Below are positions 36,339 to 45,730 of a stretch of 64,000 bases of DNA, in pieces. The stretch is from Bradyrhizobiaceae bacterium (GTDB lineage Bacteria > Pseudomonadota > Alphaproteobacteria > Rhizobiales > Xanthobacteraceae): the NCBI GenBank assembly GCA_947481685.1, contig CANKHA010000002.1:1-64000 (forward strand), given 5' to 3'. Numbering within the stretch: the stretch's first letter is position 1; each line of letters begins with the position of its first letter. The notes beneath the pieces were generated by a model. It was not told where the DNA came from, made no database searches, and worked only from the letters and a program-made list of their open reading frames with translations. A program made the position numbers and the translations under genes.

Positions 36339-37331
36339 ATGAGCAAGACGCCCGCCGAGACCGGCGAGGATCACCTGATCGCGACGTATTTCCGCCCGCT
36401 CGCCCGGCATCCCGGTGCGCTGGGCCTCGCGGACGACGCCGCAACGCTGACGCCGCCGCATGGTTTCGACCTCGTCCTCACCAAGGATGCGCTTATTGCT
36501 GGCGTGCATTTCTTCCCCGACGATCCGCCGGATGCCATCGCCCGCAAGGCGCTGCGGGTGAATCTCTCGGACCTTGCCGCCAAGGGCACGCGACCGGCGG
36601 GTTTCCTGTTGGCACTGGCGCTGCCGGACACCGTAACCGGCGAATGGCTCACGTCTTTCGCGCGAGGTCTCGGTGAGGACGCGCAGACCTACGCTTGCCC
36701 GCTGCTCGGCGGCGATACGGTGCGCACACCCGGGCCGCTGATGGTTTCCATCACGGCGCTGGGTTTCGTGCCGCAAGGAAAAATGGTGCAGCGAAAGGGT
36801 GCAAAGCCGGGTGACAAGGTCATTGTGACCGGAACGATTGGTGATGCCGCATTCGGGCTAGAGCTTCGGAACAATGCCGGCGCGTTGGCGCTGGATCCAA
36901 AGCTGCGTGAGCACTTGCTCAATCGTTATCTGCTGCCGCAGCCGCGCAACACCATCGCATCGCTGGTCCTGGCTTATGCTTCGGCGGCAATGGACATCTC
37001 TGACGGCCTTGCCGGCGATCTATCAAAGCTTTGCCGTGCTTCCGGGGTCAGCGCAGAAATCGATGTCGCGCTTGTGCCGTTGTCAGACGCTGCACGCGCC
37101 GCTTTGGCTGCGAATCCTGCGGTGGTGGAAACCATTCTGTCGGGCGGCGATGACTACGAGATCGCCTGCACGGTTCCGGCCACGCGCAGCAAGGCGTTTA
37201 TCGCAGCGGCGCAGTCTGCCGGCGTGCAGGCCACAGAGATCGGTGACGTGGTCGCAGGCGAGGGCGCCCCACGCTTCCTGCGCGACGGCAAGCCGCTGGC
37301 CTTGAGCAAGACCTCGTTCAGCCATTTTTGA
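36339..37331 (+). CDS. thiL: Thiamine-monophosphate kinase
   Basis: Phosphorylates thiamine monophosphate to the active diphosphate. The 330 residues show the AIR-synthase-like fold with LADDAATLTPP (metal-binding DD), LRVNLSDLAAKGTRPAGFLLAL, GGDTVRTPGPLMVSITALG, and SDGLAGDLSKL, LSGGDDYEIACTV. Located after nusB as expected. The 44-nt gap to the MFS gene is too short to place a clear terminator. Confidence 0.94.
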   Translation: MSKTPAETGEDHLIATYFRPLARHPGALGLADDAATLTPPHGFDLVLTKDALIAGVHFFPDDPPDAIARKALRVNLSDLAAKGTRPAGFLLALALPDTVTGEWLTSFARGLGEDAQTYACPLLGGDTVRTPGPLMVSITALGFVPQGKMVQRKGAKPGDKVIVTGTIGDAAFGLELRNNAGALALDPKLREHLLNRYLLPQPRNTIASLVLAYASAAMDISDGLAGDLSKLCRASGVSAEIDVALVPLSDAARAALAANPAVVETILSGGDDYEIACTVPATRSKAFIAAAQSAGVQATEIGDVVAGEGAPRFLRDGKPLALSKTSFSHF

Positions 37332-37375
37332 TCCACATCTCTGGCCAGCGTTGATCTGCGGGAATAGAAGAGGAT

Positions 37376-38590
37376 ATGCCCTCTGCCACCGCCATCGATC
37401 ACCCAACCGACGACCGTCTCGCGCGGCGTAATGTCCTGGTACTGGCGATTGCGCAGGCGCTGGCCGGTGGCAACCAGGCGGTGATGGTAACGACCGGCGG
37501 CATTATCGGCGCGATGCTTGGACCGAGTAAGGGCTTTGCCACGTTGCCTATCAGCATCATGGTGATCGGCATGTGGGTCGGCACGCTGCCGATCGGTGCG
37601 CTGGCCCGGCGCTATGGCCGTCGCCCTGCTTTGCAGGTTGGCGCATTCATGGGTGTTCTCTCGGGAATTCTTTGCTCATACGCTATCCTGCACGGAATTT
37701 TCTGGCTGTTTCTGGTCGGCGCGTTCTGCAGCGGAGTCTATGCAGCGTCCCATCATGCGTATCGCTTTGCCGCGGCAGACACTGCGAGCGTCGCTTTTCG
37801 CCCGAAGGCGGTATCATGGGTGCTGGCAGGCGGTTGCGCGTCGGCAGTGATTGGACCGCAGCTCATCATCTTCACCAAGGATTTCTGGCAGCCATTTCTG
37901 TTCTCGGTCACCTTCCTCGGTCAGGCCGCGCTGGCGGTTTCCGCGATGGTTGTGCTGTCGCTCGTCAAAATCCCGCGCCCGCCATCCACAAAGGAGCACG
38001 GCAGCGGCCGCCCGCTCAGCGAAATTGTCCTGACCCCGCGCTTCATCACCGCGGCCGTCTGCGGCGCGGCCAGCTACGCCATGATGAATTTGATCATGAC
38101 ATCGGCGCCGCTCGCCATGCTGGCCTGCGATCACACCATCACGCAGGCGACGCTTGGCCTGCAATGGCATGTGCTCGCCATGTACATCCCGAGCTTCTTC
38201 ACCGGCTCGCTGATCCTGCGCTTCGGCGTCGAGCGGATTGTCTTCCTCGGTCTCGCGCTGATCATCGCGAGTGGGGTGGTGGCGATTTCCGGCATCGCCT
38301 TGTGGAATTTCTGGGGCTGTCTGGTGCTGTTGGGCGTGGGCTGGAATTTCTCGTTCATTGGCGCCACCACCATGGTCACGCAATGTTACGCGCCGTCGGA
38401 ACGCAACAAAGTTCAGGCCTTCAACGATTTCCTGGTGTTCGGGAGTATGGCGCTGGCTTCGTTCTCTTCAGGTCAGTTGCTGGCCAGTTTTGGCTGGGCT
38501 TCCGTCAACTACGTATTGTTCCCGACGATTCTCGCGGCCAGCGCCTTGTTGCTCTGGCGCAAACTGAGTGATCGGCCCGCCACCATCTGA
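37376..38590 (+). CDS. Major facilitator superfamily transporter
   Basis: A 404-residue inner-membrane carrier with about 12 hydrophobic helices. The loop between helices 2 and 3 carries GALARRYGRRPALQVGA (the MFS signature GxxxDRxGRRP form), and a second conserved Arg-rich loop lies mid-protein (RPPSTKEHGSGRPLSEIV). It resembles YfcJ/YbfB-like drug or metabolite exporters, but the substrate is not evident. The start ATG 37376 follows a GAAGAGGAT ribosome site. No regulator is adjacent. Confidence 0.85.
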   Translation: MPSATAIDHPTDDRLARRNVLVLAIAQALAGGNQAVMVTTGGIIGAMLGPSKGFATLPISIMVIGMWVGTLPIGALARRYGRRPALQVGAFMGVLSGILCSYAILHGIFWLFLVGAFCSGVYAASHHAYRFAAADTASVAFRPKAVSWVLAGGCASAVIGPQLIIFTKDFWQPFLFSVTFLGQAALAVSAMVVLSLVKIPRPPSTKEHGSGRPLSEIVLTPRFITAAVCGAASYAMMNLIMTSAPLAMLACDHTITQATLGLQWHVLAMYIPSFFTGSLILRFGVERIVFLGLALIIASGVVAISGIALWNFWGCLVLLGVGWNFSFIGATTMVTQCYAPSERNKVQAFNDFLVFGSMALASFSSGQLLASFGWASVNYVLFPTILAASALLLWRKLSDRPATI

Positions 38591-38649
38591 TTTTCCCCGT
38601 TTAATGGGCGAAATGCCACCGGATATGGCCGTTTCCGGCGTTGCGTACT

Positions 38650-38708
38650 GCCAATCTTTTTGGCAATGTCCGCGCGAATTCGCATCTGCCGGGTGGGGTT
38701 GCCCGGCA
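38650..38708 (+). promoter_or_regulatory. Two hairpins in the hppA leader
   Basis: GCCAA (38650-38654) with TTGGC (38660-38664), and TGCCGGG (38687-38693) with CCCGGCA (38702-38708). The second ends 25 nt before the start codon. No recognised riboswitch. Confidence 0.35.
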
Positions 38709-38733
38709 AAATCCTAAAATTGAGGTTCTTTCC

Positions 38734-40857
38734 ATGTCCGTTGTCATGAGCGCGATCATTGTCTGCGGCCTGCTTGCCATCGTCTATGGCATCTGGGCGA
38801 TCGTTTCCGTCATGCGGGCGGACCCCGGCAGCGCCAAAATGCAGGAGATCGCAGCCGCCGTCCGTGAGGGCGCACAAGCCTATCTCAAGCGCCAATACGC
38901 CACGATCGGTGTCGTCGGCGTCGTGATCTTCTTCATCGTCGGTTACTTCCTCGGCTGGCTGGTTGCTGCGGGTTTCGCCATCGGTGCGATATTGTCGGGC
39001 GCCGCCGGCTTCATCGGCATGAACGTCTCGGTTCGCGCCAACGTTCGCACCGCACAGGCCGCCATCTCCTCGCTCGGAGCAGGTCTTGAGATCGCCTTCA
39101 AGTCGGGCGCAATCACCGGCATGTTCGTCGCCGGTCTCGCGCTGCTTGGCGTCGCCGGTTACTTCGCATTCCTCACCGGCCCGATGGGTTTGCAGCCCAA
39201 TAACCGGCTGGTGATCGACGCACTGGTGGCGCTGGGCTTCGGCGCCTCGCTGATTTCGATCTTCGCCCGCCTCGGCGGCGGCATCTTCACCAAAGGCGCC
39301 GACGTGGGCGGCGATCTGGTCGGCAAGGTGGAAGCCGGCATTCCGGAAGACGATCCGCGCAACCCGGCCACGATTGCCGACAACGTCGGCGACAATGTCG
39401 GCGACTGCGCCGGCATGGCTGCTGATCTGTTCGAGACCTATGCGGTGACTATCGTGGCGACCATGGTGCTGGCTTCGATCTTCTTCGCGGGCACTCCGGC
39501 GCTTCTCAACATGATGACGCTGCCGCTCGCTATCGGTGCAGCCTGCATCCTGACCTCTATCGCCGGTACCTTCTTCGTGAAGCTCGGCGCCAACCAGTCG
39601 ATCATGGGCGCGCTCTACAAGGGCTTCATCGCGTCCGCGGTCCTGTCGCTCGGCGCGATCTGGTATGTGATCTACGCGCTGATCGGCTTCGGCGCGATCG
39701 CCAACGTCACCTTTACCGGCATGGACCTGTTCCTGTGCGGCGTGGTCGGCCTTGCGGTTACCGGTTTGCTGATCTGGATTACGGAATACTACACCGGCAC
39801 CAACTTCCGCCCGGTAAAGTCCATCGCGGCTTCGTCGGTGACCGGTCACGGCACCAACATCATCCAGGGGCTGGCGATTTCCATGGAGGCCACCGCGCTT
39901 CCGGCGCTGGTCATCATCGCGGGCATCCTGTTCTCGTATGGCCTTGCCGGTCTGTTCGGCATTGCCATCGCGGTGACGACGATGCTGGCGCTCGCCGGCA
40001 TGGTGGTTGCGCTCGACGCCTTCGGTCCGGTAACGGACAACGCCGGCGGCATTGCCGAAATGGCGGGCCTGCCGAAGGAAGTGCGCAAATCTACCGACGC
40101 ACTCGACGCAGTGGGCAACACCACCAAGGCGATCACCAAGGGCTATGCCATTGGTTCCGCCGGTCTCGGCGCGCTGGTGCTGTTTGCCGCCTATAATGAA
40201 GATCTCAAGTTCTTCATTGCCAACGCACAGACCTACAAATACTTCTCCGGCGTGAAGCTCGATTTTGCGCTGACCAACCCCTACGTCGTGGTCGGTCTCC
40301 TGTTTGGTGGGTTGTTGCCTTATCTCTTCGGCGCCATGGGCATGACGGCAGTCGGCCGTGCCGCAAGCGCCATCGTCGAGGAAGTGCGCCGCCAATTCCG
40401 CGAACATCCCGGCATCATGACCTATCAGGAGAAGCCGGATTACGGCCGTGCCGTGGACATGCTGACCAAGGCGGCGATCAAGGAGATGATAATCCCGTCG
40501 CTGTTGCCGGTGCTGTCACCGATCTTCGTCTACTTCGTGATCTATTTGGTTGCGGGTGGTGGCGTTGCAGGCAAGTCCGCCGGCTTCGCGGCCGTGGGCG
40601 CTATGCTGCTGGGCGTGATCGTGACGGGTTTGTTCGTCGCGATCTCGATGACGTCAGGCGGCGGCGCGTGGGACAATGCCAAGAAGTATATTGAAGACGG
40701 CCATTACGGCGGCAAGGGCTCGGAAGCGCACAAGGCTGCGGTGACCGGCGATACGGTCGGGGATCCCTACAAGGATACGGCTGGCCCGGCGGTGAACCCG
40801 ATGATCAAGATCACAAACATCGTGGCTCTGCTGCTACTGGCGATCCTGGCTCACTAA
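38734..40857 (+). CDS. hppA: K+-insensitive proton-pumping pyrophosphatase
   Basis: A membrane-integral pyrophosphatase that uses PPi hydrolysis to pump protons. The 707 residues have about 16 helices. The catalytic signature [44 protein letters not shown] is present (written in parts: [11 protein letters not shown] and [12 protein letters not shown]). The K+-sensitivity position reads GNTTKA (Lys) rather than GNTTAA (Ala), which marks the K+-independent, proton-pumping class in family knowledge. I start at ATG 38734; the longer frame from 38641 adds residues without family character. Two hairpins (38650-38664, 38687-38708) lie in the leader. Confidence 0.95.
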   Translation: MSVVMSAIIVCGLLAIVYGIWAIVSVMRADPGSAKMQEIAAAVREGAQAYLKRQYATIGVVGVVIFFIVGYFLGWLVAAGFAIGAILSGAAGFIGMNVSVRANVRTAQAAISSLGAGLEIAFKSGAITGMFVAGLALLGVAGYFAFLTGPMGLQPNNRLVIDALVALGFGASLISIFARLGGGIFTKGADVGGDLVGKVEAGIPEDDPRNPATIADNVGDNVGDCAGMAADLFETYAVTIVATMVLASIFFAGTPALLNMMTLPLAIGAACILTSIAGTFFVKLGANQSIMGALYKGFIASAVLSLGAIWYVIYALIGFGAIANVTFTGMDLFLCGVVGLAVTGLLIWITEYYTGTNFRPVKSIAASSVTGHGTNIIQGLAISMEATALPALVIIAGILFSYGLAGLFGIAIAVTTMLALAGMVVALDAFGPVTDNAGGIAEMAGLPKEVRKSTDALDAVGNTTKAITKGYAIGSAGLGALVLFAAYNEDLKFFIANAQTYKYFSGVKLDFALTNPYVVVGLLFGGLLPYLFGAMGMTAVGRAASAIVEEVRRQFREHPGIMTYQEKPDYGRAVDMLTKAAIKEMIIPSLLPVLSPIFVYFVIYLVAGGGVAGKSAGFAAVGAMLLGVIVTGLFVAISMTSGGGAWDNAKKYIEDGHYGGKGSEAHKAAVTGDTVGDPYKDTAGPAVNPMIKITNIVALLLLAILAH

Positions 40858-40865
40858 ACAACCGC

Positions 40866-40898
40866 CGGCGGTGTGCGCATCAGCGCACGCCGCCGTTT
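40866..40898. terminator. Hairpin between hppA and omlA
   Basis: CGGCGGTGTGCGC (40866-40878) pairs with GCGCACGCCGCCG (40883-40895) with one G-T mismatch, loop ATCA, followed by TTT. It sits between two convergent genes and covers the omlA stop codon (40880-40882). It could end transcription on either strand. Confidence 0.7.
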
Positions 40899-41350
40899 CC
40901 CAGGAAGTTTCCGAAGATCGATTGCAGATAGTTCACGTCGCGGCCACCTGTCGGCGTGGTACGGCTGAGATAATCGAACACCTTGCCGTCCTTGATGCCG
41001 TAGTCCGCAAGCTTTTCGACGCGGCGGCTTTTGTCGAAATAGATTGCGACAATGCGCTGGTCAGTCGGCTTGTCCGGAATGAAGGCCGCTGCGGACTCGG
41101 TGCGTTGCGAGATGTAGTAAAAGGTGTCGCCGCTCACTGTGGCGACCGTGGAGGGGGTCCCCATCACGATCAGCACCTGTTCCTGGGTGGCGCCGAGTGG
41201 AATCTGCTGCAAGGCGCCTTCCGGCATAACGTATCCGCGCTGATAGACCTGCCCGAGCGAACAGGCGCCAAGCACGACGCCGAGAGCCAAGGCGGCGGCA
41301 GCCATCTTCAGGACCGGTCCGCGAGTGTTTCTGCGATGCTGCATTTTCAT
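40880..41350 (-). CDS. Outer membrane protein assembly factor BamE-like lipoprotein (OmlA)
   Basis: A 156-residue lipoprotein. The N-terminus (RNTRGPVLKMAAAALALGVVLGAC) ends in a lipobox with Cys at about residue 30. The body matches the SmpA/OmlA family: IPLGATQEQVLIVMGTPSTV and SGDTFYYISQRTE near the middle. In E. coli BamE is part of the BAM complex that inserts outer-membrane proteins. The C-terminus is rich in Gly. Start ATG 41350; a second Met at 41344 is possible. Divergent from the Cbp3-type chaperone gene, with which alphaproteobacteria often pair it. Confidence 0.85.
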   Translation of the reverse strand: MKMQHRRNTRGPVLKMAAAALALGVVLGACSLGQVYQRGYVMPEGALQQIPLGATQEQVLIVMGTPSTVATVSGDTFYYISQRTESAAAFIPDKPTDQRIVAIYFDKSRRVEKLADYGIKDGKVFDYLSRTTPTGGRDVNYLQSIFGNFLGNGGVR

Positions 41351-41454
41351 TTCGTTCTTGCATCCAAGGAGCCGTTGACGTACCCGCCAGAACGCCGAAT
41401 TGCAACGCCGGGCAACCGGCTTCTTTCTTCCGGTTTGTGTCCGAGAGACAGGTT

Positions 41455-41991
41455 ATGTCGATGAAATCTGGTCTTTTTTGCCGGGCCCCCAAGCCGGACA
41501 CCATTGGCGCGCTCTATGGCGCCATCGTGGCGCAGGCCAGGTTGCCGGCCTTCTATCGCAGCTTTGGCGTGCCCGACACGGTGGCGGGCCGCCTCGAGAT
41601 GATCCTGTTGCACACCCTTCTGTTTTCCCGCCGGGCACGCAGCGGTGCCGAAATCATGGGGGCGCTTGGGCAGGGCGTCTTTGATCGTTTCTGCGACGAC
41701 ATGGATGCCAATCTCCGCGAAATGGGGATCGGCGATCTGGCGGTGCCGAAACATATGCAGCGCATCGGGGAGGCGTTCTATGGCCGAGGGGCTGCTTATG
41801 ACGCGGGTATGGCCGGTGATGGCGATGCGCTTGGTGAGGCGTTGATGCGAAACGTTTTCGATGGTGCGGTCCCGGAACGCGCTGCGCGTTTGGCGACTTA
41901 CATGAAAGCGGCCGACGCAGCGCTTGCCCGGCAGCATGACACGGATCTGGCTCAGGGGCGGATCAGTTTTCCAGATCCCCTGACGTTTTGA
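41455..41991 (+). CDS. Ubiquinol-cytochrome c chaperone family protein (Cbp3/UQCC-like)
   Basis: A 178-residue protein of the Cbp3/UQCC1 family: LPAFYRSFGVPDTVAGRLEMILLHTLLFSRRA, DMDANLREMGIGDLAVPKHMQRIGEAFYGR and AAYDAGMAGDGDALGEALMRNVF. In mitochondria Cbp3 helps cytochrome b assembly, so a role in cytochrome bc1 maturation is plausible here. No signal peptide. I start at ATG 41455 after the ribosome-like GAGACAGG; GTG 41437 and ATG 41461 are alternatives. DUF177 gene follows after 10 nt. Confidence 0.85.
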   Translation: MSMKSGLFCRAPKPDTIGALYGAIVAQARLPAFYRSFGVPDTVAGRLEMILLHTLLFSRRARSGAEIMGALGQGVFDRFCDDMDANLREMGIGDLAVPKHMQRIGEAFYGRGAAYDAGMAGDGDALGEALMRNVFDGAVPERAARLATYMKAADAALARQHDTDLAQGRISFPDPLTF

Positions 41992-42001
41992 CGGGGAGCC
42001 C

Positions 42002-42550
42002 ATGAGTAAACCGACAAGCACGCTTCCCTGGCATTTGCCTGTATCGCTTTCCGAAATTTCGGAAGGCGGTAGACACTTCGAAATCGCCGCGCCGGAGGAA
42101 ACGCGCAAAGAGATTGCGCAACTCGCGGGAGTGCGTTCGCTACCGAGGCTGCAGGCAACCTTCGATGTCAAACGTTACGGTTCGGATGGGCTTCGCGTTG
42201 AAGGCGAAGTTTCGGCAACCGTCGGACAGAATTGCGTGGTGACACTCGAGCCGCTCGACAACGAGATCAAGGAAAAGATCCATCTGGTCTTCGCGCCGCC
42301 GCGTGCGCCCGTTACGACGGAAGGCGATGACGAAGACAGCGCCGAGCCTGTAGGCCTCAACGATCCCGAGCCGCTGGAAGGCAACGCCATAGACCTCGGC
42401 GTGCTTGCCACCGAATTCCTGTTGCTGGGGATCGATCCCTATCCCCGAAAGCCGGATGCCGCTTTCGAGGCTCCCGCGGCCGCGGATGAATCCGATCATC
42501 CCTTTGCGGCTCTGGCGGAACTCAAAAAAGGCCTGGATTCCAAGGAATGA
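42002..42550 (+). CDS. DUF177 / YceD family protein
   Basis: A 182-residue protein with the YceD fold: a conserved acidic [24 protein letters not shown] region (about 67-90) containing the single Cys, and a C-terminal segment of [30 protein letters not shown]. In E. coli YceD affects 23S rRNA accumulation and is next to rpmF-plsX. Here rpmF is absent and plsX follows 115 nt later. Function is uncertain. Confidence 0.88.
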   Translation: MSKPTSTLPWHLPVSLSEISEGGRHFEIAAPEETRKEIAQLAGVRSLPRLQATFDVKRYGSDGLRVEGEVSATVGQNCVVTLEPLDNEIKEKIHLVFAPPRAPVTTEGDDEDSAEPVGLNDPEPLEGNAIDLGVLATEFLLLGIDPYPRKPDAAFEAPAAADESDHPFAALAELKKGLDSKE

Positions 42551-42586
42551 GCCTCAGCGGGCCGGGGCGGCCATCCCCTTTGTGTC

Positions 42587-42601
42587 GCCTGTCCGACAGG
42601 C
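42587..42601. other. Small hairpin before plsX
   Basis: GCCTGT (42587-42592) with ACAGGC (42596-42601), loop CCG. No T-tract; function unclear. Confidence 0.3.
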
Positions 42602-42665
42602 TATGGTCGCGGCTCGCCACGGCCACTGGCCGTCCATCTCCCGTTTTCCGCTTCTAAGGGTATTT

Positions 42666-43727
42666 ATGCCTGAGAAAGTCCGCATCGCGCTTGATGCCAT
42701 GGGGGGAGACCATGGGCCGTCGGTGGTTATTCCGGGCGCCGATGTGGCGCTGCGGCGGCACCCGGAGCTTGAGTTTATCCTGTTCGGAGAGGCCGCGCAG
42801 ATTGAGCCGTTGTTGGAAAAGCATCCCCGCGTGAAAGCGGCTTCGCGGCTGGTCCACACCAGCGTGGCGGTGCGCATGGACGACAAGCCGAGCGCGGCGT
42901 TGCGGCAAGGCCGGCGAAACTCTTCCATGTGGCTCGCGATTGACGCGGTGAAAAAGGGCGAGGCGAATGCTGCGATCTCCGCCGGCAATACCGGTGCGCT
43001 GATGGTGATGTCGAAGCTGAATTTGCGGATGATGGCCGGCATCGATCGCCCGGCTATCGCGTGCCAGTGGCCTACGCTCAAGGGCGACGCCATCGTGCTC
43101 GATGTCGGAGCCTCCATCGGCGCGGATGCGGAGCATCTCGTCCATCTCGCGGCGATGGGCAGCGCGATGGCGCGCGTGCTGTTGCACATCGAGAACCCCA
43201 CTGTGGGATTGCTCAATATTGGCGTTGAGGAAGTGAAGGGGCTGGAGCCAGTGCGCGAGGCCAGCCGCCGCCTGCGCGAGCAACCTTTGCCGCACATGCA
43301 GTATTACGGCTACGTCGAAGCGGATGACATCGGCAAGGGAACGGTCGATGTGGTGGTGACCGAAGGGTTTGCCGGAAATATCGCGCTGAAGGCGGCTGAG
43401 GGAACTGCCCGCCAGTTTAGCGCCTATCTGCGTACGCAGATCAGAAGCCGATTTCTGTCCTGGATTGGCTATTTTCTGGCCCGGCCTGCCTTTCGCGCAG
43501 TGCGGGAGAAACTCGATCCCGCAAAATCGAATGGCGGTGTCTTTCTTGGCCTGAATGGTATCGTGATCAAAAGCCATGGTGGCGCCAACGCCGAGGGGTT
43601 CGCGGTCGCCATTGATATCGGCTATGACATGGTCCAACAGGGGCTGTTGGCCAAGATCGGCCAGGCACTTGGCCATGATCCAGGGCGTGCGGCTTCCGCC
43701 CCGCTGGTGGAGGGAGCAGCTTCGTGA
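42666..43727 (+). CDS. plsX: Phosphate acyltransferase PlsX
   Basis: Converts acyl-ACP to acyl-phosphate for phospholipid synthesis. The 353 residues begin [20 protein letters not shown] and include [38 protein letters not shown] and [17 protein letters not shown]. The start ATG 42666 is preceded by AAGGGTATTT; the longer frame from 42405 overlaps the DUF177 gene and is unlikely. It overlaps fabH by 4 nt, an operon order that is nearly universal. Confidence 0.95.
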   Translation: MPEKVRIALDAMGGDHGPSVVIPGADVALRRHPELEFILFGEAAQIEPLLEKHPRVKAASRLVHTSVAVRMDDKPSAALRQGRRNSSMWLAIDAVKKGEANAAISAGNTGALMVMSKLNLRMMAGIDRPAIACQWPTLKGDAIVLDVGASIGADAEHLVHLAAMGSAMARVLLHIENPTVGLLNIGVEEVKGLEPVREASRRLREQPLPHMQYYGYVEADDIGKGTVDVVVTEGFAGNIALKAAEGTARQFSAYLRTQIRSRFLSWIGYFLARPAFRAVREKLDPAKSNGGVFLGLNGIVIKSHGGANAEGFAVAIDIGYDMVQQGLLAKIGQALGHDPGRAASAPLVEGAAS

Positions 43728-44701
43728 CTGTCATGCGTTCCGTTGTACTCGGCTGCGGCTCCTATTTGCCCAGTCGCGTCGTGACCAACGCCGAACTGGC
43801 GCAGACCGTCGATACCTCCGACGAATGGATCGTGCAGCGCACGGGCATCCGCGAGCGGCATGTCGCGGCGGAAGGGGAATATACCTCCCACCTCGCCATC
43901 AATGCGGCGCGCGCAGCGCTCGCCAACGCCGGCGTCGATGCGCAGTCGATCGATCTGGTCTTGCTGGCAACATCGACTCCCGACCGTTCGTTTCCAGCCA
44001 GCGCTGTCACCGTGCAGGCGGAGCTTGGGATCACGCAGGGCGCCGCCTTCGATCTGCAGGCGGTCTGCTCCGGCTTTGTCTACGGCCTTACAACCGCCGA
44101 CAGCTTGCTCAAAAATGGCGTGTTCAAGCGCGCGCTGGTGATTGGTGCTGAGACCTTTTCTCGTCTTGTGGACTGGAAGGACCGCACCACCTGCGTGCTG
44201 TTCGGAGACGGCGCCGGAGCGGTTGTGATGGAATTGCAGTCGCAAGCCGGTGTTCGCGAGGACCGCGGGATTCTCACCGCCCATTTGCGGTCCGATGGCC
44301 GCCACATGAGCAAACTGTATTCCGATGGCGGGGTGTCGACGACCGGCACGGCGGGGGTGGTGAAGATGGAAGGCCGCGCTGTGTTTAAGCATGCGGTAGC
44401 CATGATCACCGACGTCATCGATGCGGCCTTCAAGGCAACCGGATATACCGCCGCCGACATCGACTGGTTCGTCCCGCATCAAGCCAACAAGCGGATTATT
44501 GACGATTCCGCTCACAAACTTGGAATTGCACCCAAGAAAGTCGTCATTACTGTCGATAGGCACGGAAACACCTCCGCGGCTTCCATCCCCTTGGCCCTGT
44601 GCGAGGCCGTGAACGATGGCCGGATCAAGCGCGGGGATTTGATTTTGCTGGAAGCCATGGGCGGCGGTTTCACCTGGGGCTCGGTGCTTTTACGCTGGTA
44701 A
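43724..44701 (+). CDS. fabH: 3-oxoacyl-[acyl-carrier-protein] synthase III
   Basis: Starts fatty-acid synthesis by condensing acetyl-CoA with malonyl-ACP. The 325 residues contain the catalytic triad: Cys115 in [11 protein letters not shown], His in [11 protein letters not shown] and Asn in [14 protein letters not shown]. The start is GTG 43724 overlapping the plsX stop (GTGA); ATG 43733 is an alternative. Directly upstream of ihfA, a common alphaproteobacterial arrangement. Confidence 0.95.
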   Translation: MTVMRSVVLGCGSYLPSRVVTNAELAQTVDTSDEWIVQRTGIRERHVAAEGEYTSHLAINAARAALANAGVDAQSIDLVLLATSTPDRSFPASAVTVQAELGITQGAAFDLQAVCSGFVYGLTTADSLLKNGVFKRALVIGAETFSRLVDWKDRTTCVLFGDGAGAVVMELQSQAGVREDRGILTAHLRSDGRHMSKLYSDGGVSTTGTAGVVKMEGRAVFKHAVAMITDVIDAAFKATGYTAADIDWFVPHQANKRIIDDSAHKLGIAPKKVVITVDRHGNTSAASIPLALCEAVNDGRIKRGDLILLEAMGGGFTWGSVLLRW

Positions 44702-44752
44702 GCCCCGTTGACCGGTCGCCTTAATGCTAATATCATCGATATATCAGTGACC

Positions 44753-44758
44753 TATAAT
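44753..44758 (+). promoter_or_regulatory. Candidate -10 box upstream of ihfA
   Basis: An exact TATAAT 20 nt before the ihfA ATG in a generally AT-rich pocket between fabH and ihfA. I cannot find a good -35 box at the right distance, so this is only suggestive. Confidence 0.3.
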
Positions 44759-44778
44759 CGCCCATAGCGGGGCAGGCG

Positions 44779-45102
44779 ATGACCAGAAAAACAGTGACAC
44801 GTGCCGATCTGTGCGAGGCAGTCTACCAGAAGGTAGGCCTGTCACGCACGGAATCTTCCACGCTCGTGGAATTGGTTCTCAAAGAGATCACGGACTGCCT
44901 GGAGCGTGGAGAGACGGTGAAGTTGTCGTCCTTCGGCTCGTTTGTTGTGCGCAAGAAAGGCCAGAGGATTGGTCGCAACCCAAAGACCGGCAAGGAAGTT
45001 CCGATTTCCCCGCGCCGCGTGATGGTGTTCAAATCATCGGCCATCTTGAAGCAGCGCATCAACGGTGAAGAAGTCACCGCTCTCGAAAACGAAGGCGTTT
45101 AG
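44779..45102 (+). CDS. ihfA: Integration host factor subunit alpha
   Basis: DNA-bending protein of the IHF/HU family, partner of IHF beta. The 107 residues include [69 protein letters not shown], with the DNA-intercalating Pro in the RNPKTG loop. The ATG at 44779 is preceded by GGGGCAGGCG. merR follows after 25 nt. The beta subunit is not in the window. Confidence 0.95.
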   Translation: MTRKTVTRADLCEAVYQKVGLSRTESSTLVELVLKEITDCLERGETVKLSSFGSFVVRKKGQRIGRNPKTGKEVPISPRRVMVFKSSAILKQRINGEEVTALENEGV

Positions 45103-45127
45103 CGCGCCACCTTAGGGAGCAGGCACT

Positions 45128-45730
45128 TTGGACAAGGCGCCGGACGCCTTTCGCACCATCAGCGAGGTCGCAGACGATCTCGACGTGCCGCAGCATGTGC
45201 TGCGTTTCTGGGAAAGCCGCTTCAGTCAAATTCGTCCGATGAAACGGGCCGGCGGGCGGCGCTATTACCGCGCCGACGATGTCGATCTGCTGCGCGGCAT
45301 CCGTCAATTGCTCTACGGCGAGGGTTACACCATCCGCGGCGTACAGCGCATCCTGAAAGAGCAGGGCGTAAAGTTCGTGCAGGCTGTCTGGCAGGAAGGG
45401 TCTGCGCAGTTACCCCCGCCACAAGACGATGACGTGGCGGAGGAGGCGCAAGCGCCCGTCGCAGAAGGTGCAGCCGGGGCCCGTGGCTTGCGCGGTTTGC
45501 TGCCCTCTCTTCGCGGCAAGGAGATGGAGCGGCGTGAGCCACAACTCGGCACTCCCGCGGAGGAAGCGGAGACGGACGACGATCTGGAAGTACCGGAGTC
45601 CGATATGCCGGTTCTCGTGACAGCAAGTGCTGCCGATCAAGGACTCAAACGGGACGATCTTCAGAGGCTGCAGGCGGTGCTGCACGAATTGGGCGAATGC
45701 CGCCGGTTGCTGGACGCCGTGTTGCGTTGA
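45128..45730 (+). CDS. MerR-family transcriptional regulator
   Basis: A 200-residue regulator of the MerR family found directly after ihfA in many alphaproteobacteria. The N-terminal winged helix reads [48 protein letters not shown], followed by [19 protein letters not shown]. The C-terminal half is Glu/Ala/Pro-rich and then helical, ending [20 protein letters not shown]. Start codon TTG 45128 with a GGGAGCAGG ribosome-like site. Its target is unknown. Its stop codon (45728-45730) lies directly before the RTX repeat homology. Confidence 0.85.
   Translation: MDKAPDAFRTISEVADDLDVPQHVLRFWESRFSQIRPMKRAGGRRYYRADDVDLLRGIRQLLYGEGYTIRGVQRILKEQGVKFVQAVWQEGSAQLPPPQDDDVAEEAQAPVAEGAAGARGLRGLLPSLRGKEMERREPQLGTPAEEAETDDDLEVPESDMPVLVTASAADQGLKRDDLQRLQAVLHELGECRRLLDAVLR

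Noticed and set aside
38509-40407. A 632-residue open frame antisense to hppA
   Set aside because: His/Asp/Arg-rich shadow of a GC-rich gene; hppA on the plus strand matches its family over the full length.
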